DNA of 64,000 nucleotides from Mycobacterium sp. 1164985.4 (lineage in GTDB: Bacteria > Actinomycetota > Actinomycetes > Mycobacteriales > Mycobacteriaceae): the NCBI RefSeq assembly GCF_001668575.1, contig NZ_LZMD01000038.1, positions 16,569 to 80,568 of the forward strand, written 5' to 3'. Shown piece by piece: positions 16,801 to 23,662 of the stretch. Each line of letters begins with the position of its first letter. The first letter of the stretch is position 1. Position numbers and translations under genes: made by a program. A model generated the notes under the pieces. The model searched no databases. It worked only from the letters and a program-made list of their open reading frames with translations, and was not told the DNA's origin.

Positions 16801-16865
16801 CGCCCAAAGCCTGACCAGCTTCGATTAACAGATTGCGGCGCTCGGCCAATACCATCGCTACCGCT

Positions 16866-18485
16866 ATGACCGACACCGCCCTGACCGCTGTGCCCAGCGG
16901 CGACGCCTCGCCACCTGGCCGTATCTCCACCGAGGCGGGCCGGCGCAGGACCTTCGCTGTCATCAGCCACCCCGACGCCGGCAAGTCGACGTTGACCGAG
17001 GCGCTGGCGTTGCACGCCCGGGTGATCACCGAGGCCGGCGCGGTGCATGGCAAGGCGGGTCGACGATCGACGGTGTCCGACTGGATGGAGATGGAGAAGG
17101 CCAGGGGCATCTCGATCACTTCGACGGCATTGCAGTTCCCGTACCGCGACTGCGTCATCAACCTGCTCGACACCCCGGGCCACGCCGACTTCTCCGAGGA
17201 CACCTACCGGGTGCTGACGGCGGTCGACTGCGCTGTGATGCTCATCGACGCGGCGAAAGGACTTGAGCCGCAGACGCTTAAGTTGTTCCAGGTGTGTAAG
17301 CACCGCGGGATTCCGATCATCACGGTGATCAACAAGTGGGACCGGCCCGGGCGGCATGCCCTGGAACTGATCGACGAGATCCAGTCGCGGATCGGGTTGC
17401 GGCCCACTCCCCTGACGTGGCCGGTGGGCATCGCCGGTGATTTCAAGGGTGTGCTGGATCGCCGGTCTGGCAATTACATTCGCTTCACTCGGACCGCGGG
17501 TGGTGCCACCGCGGCGCCCGAGGAGCACATCGCGGCGGCCGACGCCTCCGAGGCCGCGGGCGTCGACTGGGATACCGCTGTCGAGGAGTCGGAGCTGTTG
17601 TCGGCAGACGGCGCCGATTACGGCCGCGAGACGTTCTTGAGCGGCGAGACGACCCCGGCGCTGTTCACGTCGGCGGCGTTGAACTTCGGGGTGAACCAGC
17701 TGCTCGACGTCCTGGTCGAACTCGCGCCGCCGCCGAGTGGAGCTCTGGACGTCGATGGCATTCGCCGTACGGTCGAATCTCCTTTCAGCGCTTTTGTTTT
17801 CAAGGTGCAGGCGGGCATGGACTCCGCGCATCGCGACCGCATCGCGTATGCGCGGGTGGTGTCCGGCACGTTCGAGCGTGGGGACGTGCTCACCCACGCG
17901 GCGACAGGCAAGCCGTTCGTCACGAAGTACGCGCAGTCGGTGTTCGGGCAGCAGCGCTCCACCCTGGACACGGCGTGGCCGGGGGATGTGATCGGGCTGG
18001 CGAACGCGGCGATGCTGCGCCCGGGTGACACGCTGTATCGTGATGTGCCCGTGAAGTATCCGCCGATCCCGAGCTTCTCCCCGGAGCATTTCGCGGTGGC
18101 GCGCGGCACCGACCCCAGCAAGCACAAGCAGTTTCGTCGCGGGATCGAGCAGCTCGAGCAAGAGGGCGTCGTGCAGGTGCTGCGCTCAGACCGTCGCGGC
18201 GATCAGGCGCCGGTGTTGGCCGCGGTGGGTCCGATGCAGTTCGAGGTTGCCGTGCACCGAATGGCTGCGGAGTTCGGCACCCCGATTGCGTTGGAGTCGT
18301 TGCCGTATCAGGTCGCGCGGATCGTCGACCCCGCCGACGCCGAGTTCATGGACAAGCAGGTGTCGGCGGAGGTGCTGACCCGCAGCGACGGTGTCATGCT
18401 CGTGCTGTTCTCGACGCCGTGGCGGCTGGACGGCTTTCAGCGCGACAACCCCGATATCAAACTCGGGTCGTTGGTGGCGGCGTAG
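16866..18485 (+). CDS. prfC: Peptide chain release factor 3
   Basis: The protein has 539 residues from ATG 16866. RF3 is the translational GTPase that removes RF1/RF2 from the ribosome after termination. G-motifs are complete: G1 SHPDAGKST near residue 32, G2 within ARGISITSTALQF, G3 DTPGHADFSED near 99 and G4 INKWD near 153. The RF3-specific C-terminal domains follow, including YPPIPSFSPEHFA and PVLAAVGPMQFEV. An insertion around residues 205-260 is Ala-rich, as in other actinobacterial RF3. The gene appears to stand alone between the esterase and the toxin-antitoxin pair, which converges on it 62 bp away. Confidence 0.95.
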   Translation: MTDTALTAVPSGDASPPGRISTEAGRRRTFAVISHPDAGKSTLTEALALHARVITEAGAVHGKAGRRSTVSDWMEMEKARGISITSTALQFPYRDCVINLLDTPGHADFSEDTYRVLTAVDCAVMLIDAAKGLEPQTLKLFQVCKHRGIPIITVINKWDRPGRHALELIDEIQSRIGLRPTPLTWPVGIAGDFKGVLDRRSGNYIRFTRTAGGATAAPEEHIAAADASEAAGVDWDTAVEESELLSADGADYGRETFLSGETTPALFTSAALNFGVNQLLDVLVELAPPPSGALDVDGIRRTVESPFSAFVFKVQAGMDSAHRDRIAYARVVSGTFERGDVLTHAATGKPFVTKYAQSVFGQQRSTLDTAWPGDVIGLANAAMLRPGDTLYRDVPVKYPPIPSFSPEHFAVARGTDPSKHKQFRRGIEQLEQEGVVQVLRSDRRGDQAPVLAAVGPMQFEVAVHRMAAEFGTPIALESLPYQVARIVDPADAEFMDKQVSAEVLTRSDGVMLVLFSTPWRLDGFQRDNPDIKLGSLVAA

Positions 18486-18547
18486 GGCGTCGCTCCTCGG
18501 ACACACCGCCGCCGACCACCCAGGCCCCCATAAGCCAGCTCAGGCGG

Positions 18548-18931
18548 TCATTCAGAGGCGAACCCCTGCAGCTTGTCCGCAAGGTCGGCCAGCTCCAGAT
18601 GCCCCTGAGTGGCGACGGTATTCATGAAGTCCTCGGCATCGTCGACATCGAAGCCAGAGTCCAATTCGACGCCGTTGAGGTACAGGAACGTCCATGCAGC
18701 GGCCCATGCGGTGCGCTTGTTGCCATCAACGAGCGCATGGTTGCGCGCCAGAGACTGCAGCAGTGCCGCTGCTTTGGTGAATAGGTCGGGATACGCGTCG
18801 ACCCCGAAGACGGTGGCCTGCGGCCGAGCCACCGCTGCGTCGAGCAGACCATAGTCGGTCACCCTCAGCTCGACACCCACGGCCGCAGCACCAGAGACGA
18901 GAACGTCCTCGCGATCCAGGTATTCGGTCAC
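18548..18931 (-). CDS. Doc/Fic-family toxin of a type II toxin-antitoxin pair
   Basis: The protein has 127 residues from GTG 18931, which overlaps the antitoxin stop by four bases (GTGA). The Fic/Doc catalytic motif [14 protein letters not shown] is intact near residues 65-78. Doc toxins of this type phosphorylate elongation factor Tu and stop translation. An N-terminal [20 protein letters not shown] segment and a hydrophobic helix WTFLYLNG complete the small Doc fold. Its partner upstream is a ribbon-helix-helix-like antitoxin rather than the classical Phd, an arrangement often seen in mycobacteria. Confidence 0.85.
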   Translation of the reverse strand: MTEYLDREDVLVSGAAAVGVELRVTDYGLLDAAVARPQATVFGVDAYPDLFTKAAALLQSLARNHALVDGNKRTAWAAAWTFLYLNGVELDSGFDVDDAEDFMNTVATQGHLELADLADKLQGFASE

Positions 18932-19125
18932 GCCAGGCGACGATTGAGCTCTGCGCTGCGCTCGGCGACGATCCTCGCGCCTTCGCGTACGCGGCGTTTG
19001 TGGTCGCTCGCGGCATCGAGCGCGGCGCGGTGCACGAACGCGCGCAGCGACAGCTCCGCAGCCGTGGCGGCGGTGCGCAACTGCTCCATCTCTTCGTCGC
19101 TGAAGTTGACGTTCAACGCAGGCAT
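18928..19125 (-). CDS. Antitoxin of the Doc-type pair (ribbon-helix-helix-like)
   Basis: The protein has 65 residues from ATG 19125. The N-terminal beta strand plus helix ([17 protein letters not shown], then [13 protein letters not shown]) is the pattern of CopG/Arc-type ribbon-helix-helix DNA-binding antitoxins. The C-terminal [18 protein letters not shown] is the charged helix expected to wrap and neutralise the toxin. It is translated before the toxin and coupled to it by a 4-bp overlap. A perfect inverted repeat lies 9-38 bp upstream of the start codon and is the likely site of autorepression. Confidence 0.83.
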   Translation of the reverse strand: MPALNVNFSDEEMEQLRTAATAAELSLRAFVHRAALDAASDHKRRVREGARIVAERSAELNRRLA

Positions 19126-19133
19126 ACGTCGAC

Positions 19134-19163
19134 GGTACCAGCTTCAGTACCAATACTGGTACC
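19134..19163. promoter_or_regulatory. Palindromic operator of the Doc-type toxin-antitoxin operon
   Basis: GGTACCAG (19134-19141) and CTGGTACC (19156-19163) are perfect inverted arms around a second perfect inverted repeat, CAGTA-CCAA-TACTG (19145-19158). Together they make three or more GTACC-type half-sites just upstream of the antitoxin start. Such arrays are typical of cooperative ribbon-helix-helix antitoxin binding. The autoregulatory role is inferred from position and symmetry. Confidence 0.65.
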
Positions 19164-19212
19164 AGACGCTACCGCTTGTTGAGGTGCGCTTGGAACAGTC
19201 CTCGGCGCCGTA

Positions 19213-19744
19213 TCAGCCCGGCGGATCGAACGAGACGACTTTGCCCCGGTTGATCGAGACCCAGTCGCTGGCCACCAGATACGGGCGCAGGTCTCGGTGA
19301 TGGCCTGCTGGTCGGCGTGCGTCTTAGGTCGCTGCAGCTCATAGAGGTGCGGGAACTCGGTCCAGGCGACGACAAAGTCCCACAGCCGCAGCGCCGCCTC
19401 CCCCGCCGGCAGGTCGATGAGCTCCGGCCCGAAAAGGCACTGCCCGTCAGGGAAGAACAGCGTCGGTACGCCGTAGCCGCCGGCGTCGACGACGCGCTGG
19501 CGGTCGGCCATCGACTGCCGGCGCAACAGCGCGCCGATGCGCATCATCGACCAGCCGTACGACCAGTCGCGCTCCCACGGATGCTTACTGCCGTCCTGGC
19601 GGTTGATTTCCTCGAGGCTGAAGGAGCGCCAGTTCACCTCCAGGCCGCTGCGCTCGCGCACCTCGCGGATCCACCGCGATGTCTGAATGCGAACGGGCAC
19701 GTGACGTCGAAGTGAAAATCAACGGCGACAGGACGATTGGACAC
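19213..19744 (-). pseudogene. Decayed mycothiol-dependent nitroreductase (Rv2466c-like, DsbA fold)
   Basis: The intact family has an N-terminal VDFxFDPxCPF active site and about 200 residues. Here GTG 19744 begins well ([15 protein letters not shown]), but one base is missing at 19683-19693, where TTCGCATTCAG lacks part of the expected Tyr codon. The protein continues in another frame ([41 protein letters not shown]). About 55 codons are then absent, because the sequence jumps from RRQSMAD straight to [18 protein letters not shown] second frameshift near 19280-19290 separates QQAITET from the last block [24 protein letters not shown], which ends at TGA 19213-19215. Two frameshifts plus a deletion make a working enzyme impossible. 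Confidence 0.8.
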
Positions 19745-19869
19745 ATCGGAACCTCGGATCTGCGCGCCAGTGGTCGTCATCGTGCCAGCTGGACATGCCG
19801 GTACGACGGACGTCGTACCGGCCCGCGTCAGGCAGACCGACAGCGTGCGCAGCCAGGTCACGGTGGGGT

Positions 19870-20415
19870 TCAGGCCCGCACCGTCGGCCAGAAGAGGTCG
19901 AACAGTCGCTCTTCCCAGCCGTTGGCGACGCGGCCGGTGCGTGCGCGCTCGGCGATGATTGCTCCGACCACCGCGTCGATGAGGGTGGCGCTGTCGATGT
20001 CGGCGCGGAACGATCCATCGGCCTTGGCCGCATCGATCACCGATGTCAGTTCGGCCCGCTCCTTGGCCAGGATGCGGCGGAAGAGCTTGGTGAAGTCGGG
20101 GTCGTCGTCGGTGAGCATGGCGGCGAGGCCGCCGAAGCCGATGCCGACCTCGATGGCCTTGACCGCCTCTGCGATGAGCCAGCGGAACCGATCCGGTGCC
20201 GCGGTTGATGCGGCGAGGGGTTCAGGAGAAGTCACCCGCGTCAGCGCGGCGGCAAGCATGTCGCGACGGTCGCGATGTCGCCGGTAGATGGTGGTCTTGG
20301 CGATTCCGGAGCGCGCCGCCACCGCCTCGACGGTCACGGCGTTGGGCCCTCTGGTGCGCAGGAGCGCCAGTGTCGCCTCGGTAATACCGTCGTCGACGTC
20401 GCGTCGCTGTGCCAT
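19870..20415 (-). CDS. TetR-family transcriptional regulator
   Basis: The protein has 181 residues from ATG 20415. The helix-turn-helix occupies residues 8-55 (ITEATLALLRTRGPNAVTVEAVAARSGIAKTTIYRRHRDRRDMLAAAL), and the C-terminal half has the pattern of the AcrR-like TetR_C group (LTDDDPDFTKLFRRILAKERAEL). It diverges from a small membrane-protein gene across 105 bp containing a cluster of CGCTAC/GTAGCG half-sites, which fits autoregulation and control of that neighbour. Confidence 0.87.
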   Translation of the reverse strand: MAQRRDVDDGITEATLALLRTRGPNAVTVEAVAARSGIAKTTIYRRHRDRRDMLAAALTRVTSPEPLAASTAAPDRFRWLIAEAVKAIEVGIGFGGLAAMLTDDDPDFTKLFRRILAKERAELTSVIDAAKADGSFRADIDSATLIDAVVGAIIAERARTGRVANGWEERLFDLFWPTVRA

Positions 20416-20451
20416 CGCACCTCCTCTGGCCGGGAATATCTCCGGCTGGAA

Positions 20452-20493
20452 AAACGCTACACTAAACGTAGCGCTACGATGCGCGTAGCGTTT
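20452..20493. promoter_or_regulatory. Multi-site TetR operator between tetR and the membrane-protein gene
   Basis: AAACGCTAC (20452-20460) and GTAGCGTTT (20485-20493) form a perfect 9-bp inverted repeat. At its centre is the perfect palindrome GTAGCGCTAC (20468-20477). This gives four copies of the CGCTAC/GTAGCG half-site within 42 bp, located midway between the two divergent starts. Two TetR dimers could bind side by side and repress both genes. Confidence 0.7.
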
Positions 20494-20520
20494 CGCTGAA
20501 GCTTACGAGAGGTGATATCG

Positions 20521-20901
20521 ATGTTGAAGGCGCTGGGCCGGATTCCGCCGACTGCGGTTGGGTATGTGAGCCTGCTGCTGAGTTTCGCGGCACTCGGGAC
20601 GTTCGTTTACGCGCTGGCCGCTCAAAGTGCGGTGGCGGGAATCATCGGGGCCGGCATGGTCGTGTTGATGGTGATGGCAGTGGCGGGCTTCCGCGTTGGT
20701 GCCCGCAAGCGCGCAGAATCCAACGACAGCGGTATCGAGATCCCCAGCGAGAACATCTGGGCGCGACCGCTGCGCCGCGAGCAGATCGACCACTATCTGT
20801 CGACCTACCGCGGTGCGCGAGACAACCACGAACAGTTGATGGACGCCGCCACGTCCATGCCCGTCGAGTCGACGAAGGAGCTGGAACGGCAAGCCGCCTG
20901 A
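20521..20901 (+). CDS. Small membrane protein, likely target of the adjacent TetR regulator
   Basis: The protein has 126 residues from ATG 20521, with a GAGAGGTGAT ribosome site upstream. Two membrane helices lie near residues 12-32 and 38-58 (YVSLLLSFAALGTFVYALAA, AGIIGAGMVVLMVMAVAGF). A soluble, charged tail follows with the conserved-looking IWARPLRREQIDHYLSTYRG. I do not recognise the family. A possible stem-loop terminator follows the stop, so it is probably monocistronic. Confidence 0.7.
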   Translation: MLKALGRIPPTAVGYVSLLLSFAALGTFVYALAAQSAVAGIIGAGMVVLMVMAVAGFRVGARKRAESNDSGIEIPSENIWARPLRREQIDHYLSTYRGARDNHEQLMDAATSMPVESTKELERQAA

Positions 20902-20916
20902 CGCTTGGCACGCTGC

Positions 20917-20951
20917 GCCCGGGTGACACGCTGATCGCGGCGCACCCGGGC
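20917..20951 (+). terminator. Possible stem-loop terminator
   Basis: GCCCGGGTG (20917-20925) and CACCCGGGC (20943-20951) are perfect 9-bp inverted arms with a 17-base loop, starting 16 bp after the membrane-protein stop. There is no T run, as is usual for mycobacterial stem-loop terminators. The loop is long, so this is tentative. Confidence 0.4.
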
Positions 20952-21071
20952 AGTTGACATACCGAGCCTCGGTGCGAAACCTCCGGGGCGATCCCAGAAG
21001 CGAATTTGATGCGTCCCGGTGCTCCGGGGGCGTGTTAAGAATCTAGACACACCATCGATTCGAGGCGGGGT

Positions 21072-21362
21072 ATGTCTGTGCTGGTCGATCCGGATGTCCT
21101 GCGGGCCTTCGCCGCCCACGTCGATGTCATCACCGGTCGCATCACCGGAGCCGCAGTGGGCCCGACGACCACTGCGGCGGCCGACGGACTGCCCGGGTCG
21201 ACAACGCAGTGGGCGGCCCGGTCGGTCGGTGAGCATTTCACCGAGGTCGCCGAGAACCTGGCGCAGAACGTGGCTCGGATGGGCAAGGCCGTGCGCGGTG
21301 CCGGGGACACTTTCGAGGTGACTGACGAAACCTTGGCCGGCGAATTCGACGGGCTGTTCTGA
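21072..21362 (+). CDS. EspC-like ESX (type VII) secretion target
   Basis: The protein has 96 residues from ATG 21072 and is a helical hairpin protein of the EspC/DUF2580 type. The opening LVDPDVLRAFAAHVD and the helix near residue 55-80 (FTEVAENLAQNVARMGKAVRGAGDTFEVTDE) match the family, whose members are exported by ESX systems and often pair with a following WXG-like effector. The effector gene begins five bases after the stop, so the two are surely cotranscribed. No ESX core genes are in the window, so export would depend on a system encoded elsewhere. Confidence 0.75.
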   Translation: MSVLVDPDVLRAFAAHVDVITGRITGAAVGPTTTAAADGLPGSTTQWAARSVGEHFTEVAENLAQNVARMGKAVRGAGDTFEVTDETLAGEFDGLF

Positions 21363-21366
21363 TCCT

Positions 21367-22737
21367 ATGCTGCCCTCTCGTCCGACTCTCCAGAGTTGGA
21401 ATCCAGAGTCGTTGGCGACGTCTGCCGCGTCGATTGCCACGGCAGCGCAGACAGTCGTCGATGGCGTTTCAGGCATCGACGCCGCGTGCAAGCGAATGCC
21501 GGAAACGCGGGCATGGTCAGGTAAGTCGCACGCCGCGGCGAGCGCAATGTTCGGTCGGGCGAAGCGCCAAGCGTCGACGTTCTCGGATTACGCCAAGGCG
21601 GTCTCGGCGGCATTGAGTAGTGGTGCCGAGTCGATCGGGAGTGCGCGTAAAGCGTTGTTGGCCAAGGCCGACGAGCTCGACGCGGGTCCGTTGAGCGTCA
21701 GTGACCAATGGGTCGTGCTCGTCGACCCGGTCTACATGTCCGAGGAGGAGATGGCCAAGCTGCAGGCGTCGGCCTTGCAGGAGCAGGCCAACGTCAACAC
21801 GATGCTGATTGCTATCGGTGATGCCGACGACGCGACGGCGAACGCGGTGACGGCCGCAGGTAGCCAGTTCGGGTTCGCTGAGGCGGGACTGCCAGCCGAT
21901 CTGGGCGGCATCCTGCTACCCACGGCGCAGCGACCACCCGATGAGGTGGCCGACCCCCGAACACCCGTCGGCGCGGTGGCGCAGGAAGCGATTCGTTCCG
22001 CCGATCAGCAGCAGAACGTCCGGGAAGTCGTCGAGTCCACGAACGCGTACGGCGAGGAGGTGACGACGGTGATCAAACAGGACGGCAGCAAGGCCGTCAC
22101 CACCCGCATGGATCCGTTCGAGTGGCCCAGCAAGCAGAACTTCTACGAGCTCGAGGAGTTCGACAAGAACGGTGACTTTGTAGCGCGCACCAGTTCGTGG
22201 CATGACCTGTCCAACGACTGTGACTACACGTCGATCACTTTCGCCGATGGCTCGAACTGGACGATGTCGATGGACCCCACCGGCCACCGACAGGCCGGCT
22301 TCACTACCGCAGACGGTCGGCACAGTGCGGTGCCCGTCGAGCTGATCGACAACATATCGACGGGTACCACAGCTGCAATGTCGGGCTTGGAGAAGCACAT
22401 CGCGCGTGGCGGATCCTTGCCGATGGTCACCGCGGAAACGGCCGAAAATATCGGAAAGACAATGAAGTTCGGCGGACCGGCAGGGACAGTAGCGACAACG
22501 GTCTTCGACATGGTGATGGCTGAGTCGGACAAAGATCGGTGCATTGCACTGGTCGCCGGGGTGGCCGGCGGCGGTGGAGGCTGGGGCCTCGCTGAGTTCG
22601 GTGCGGCAGCTGGCGCAGCGACTGGTCCCCTGGCGGTAGGAGCCGTACCGCTTCTTACCATTATCGGGGCCGTCGCCGGAACTGTAGGCGGCGTGGAAAT
22701 GGGCAAGTTCATTGGTGAGGTCGTGTGTCCGTACTGA
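21367..22737 (+). CDS. Putative ESX-exported effector with WXG-like N-terminus and glycine-zipper C-terminus
   Basis: The protein has 456 residues. Residues 1-110 are a helical hairpin with a WSG turn (TRAWSGKSHAAASAMF), as in WXG100-type export domains. The middle region, 130-330, is mixed and includes a beta-rich part (TRMDPFEWPSKQNFYELEEFDKNG). The last 80 residues are strongly hydrophobic and glycine-rich (VAGVAGGGGGWGLAEFG, GPLAVGAVPLLTIIGAVAG, GGVEMGKFIGE), resembling glycine-zipper membrane hairpins of pore-forming toxins. The next gene, a polytopic membrane protein, overlaps by 13 bp. A membrane-active toxin is inferred by analogy with the TspA/TsaI pair of Staphylococcus. Confidence 0.6.
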   Translation: MLPSRPTLQSWNPESLATSAASIATAAQTVVDGVSGIDAACKRMPETRAWSGKSHAAASAMFGRAKRQASTFSDYAKAVSAALSSGAESIGSARKALLAKADELDAGPLSVSDQWVVLVDPVYMSEEEMAKLQASALQEQANVNTMLIAIGDADDATANAVTAAGSQFGFAEAGLPADLGGILLPTAQRPPDEVADPRTPVGAVAQEAIRSADQQQNVREVVESTNAYGEEVTTVIKQDGSKAVTTRMDPFEWPSKQNFYELEEFDKNGDFVARTSSWHDLSNDCDYTSITFADGSNWTMSMDPTGHRQAGFTTADGRHSAVPVELIDNISTGTTAAMSGLEKHIARGGSLPMVTAETAENIGKTMKFGGPAGTVATTVFDMVMAESDKDRCIALVAGVAGGGGGWGLAEFGAAAGAATGPLAVGAVPLLTIIGAVAGTVGGVEMGKFIGEVVCPY

Positions 22738-23507
22738 ATCTTCCCGAACCCGCGAACTGGGCCAAGGTCAACCGACGCCTGTATTGGCTGGTCATCGGCG
22801 TATCGGCGGGCCTGCTCTACTTTGTCGTTCGCGGTATCTTGGCCGGCCTCCGAGGCAACTACTTGACGACCGCACTACTGATCGGCTTCGTCACGTTTCC
22901 AGTGTTGATGATGGCGGGCCTACTGCTGGCCGCCGCAGGCAAGGCGCAGACCCGAACATCCAACGATCCAACGGGATTCACCGTTTGGCCGGACAAGCGG
23001 GTGGGCGTGCTGTACGTCGTGGGGCTGATTGTCATGGCCCCATCGGGTGCCCTTCTGGCGCTCTATCTGCCGCGAGGAGCAATCGACATTCCGATGTCCC
23101 GTGGGTTGCAGATCTTCTCACCACCGCTCTTTGCCCTAACAGCTTTGTTCTCCGTCATCGCTCTCGTCGCGTGGGGGCGGCGTGGCGGCATCGGCTACCT
23201 CAAGTTCACCCCGGCGATGGTCGAGATCGCCGACGTTCTGAAGACGAGAGTTTTGGAGTGGGACGACGTTGTCGATGTCAAGGACCACTCAGACACCAAG
23301 GACGGAAGGAAGGCCGGTAGGTCGGTGGTGCTGTGCTTGCGCGACGGCACCGAGGAAGTCATAGGCGGACTGAACTTGTATGTACCGACCGGAGTGCCGC
23401 TCTATTGGATGGTGCGCCACTACTGGAAACATCCCGAGGATCGGATGGAGTTGGTGGATCACCGTGCGGCCGAGCGGTTTCGTGAGGGGCGATTCGCGCT
23501 GGATTGA
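22725..23507 (+). CDS. Four-helix membrane protein, candidate immunity to the upstream effector
   Basis: The protein has 260 residues from GTG 22725, overlapping the effector gene by 13 bp. Four membrane helices lie near residues 20-40, 45-70, 98-120 and 132-152. They are followed by a soluble C-terminal domain of about 100 residues that resembles a PH-like or bPH-type strand-rich fold (YLKFTPAMVEIADVLKTRVLEWDDVVDV). Membrane-located immunity proteins are the rule for membrane-depolarising toxins, so the overlap and topology support an immunity role. No family name is certain. Confidence 0.6.
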   Translation: MSVLNLPEPANWAKVNRRLYWLVIGVSAGLLYFVVRGILAGLRGNYLTTALLIGFVTFPVLMMAGLLLAAAGKAQTRTSNDPTGFTVWPDKRVGVLYVVGLIVMAPSGALLALYLPRGAIDIPMSRGLQIFSPPLFALTALFSVIALVAWGRRGGIGYLKFTPAMVEIADVLKTRVLEWDDVVDVKDHSDTKDGRKAGRSVVLCLRDGTEEVIGGLNLYVPTGVPLYWMVRHYWKHPEDRMELVDHRAAERFREGRFALD

Positions 23508-23662
23508 CGACCGAAGCGCTCGGCGGCGACAGGGCACGGTGCGCCGTTAGTCCTTCATCGCATTCGTTTTAGCGCCCACGCCGGTAGGGACTCCGCGCAC
23601 CGCCCGTCTCTGAGGACGTGACAGCTTCCCGGCCCGCCCCAGCCCGGCATAGGGTGGTCGCT

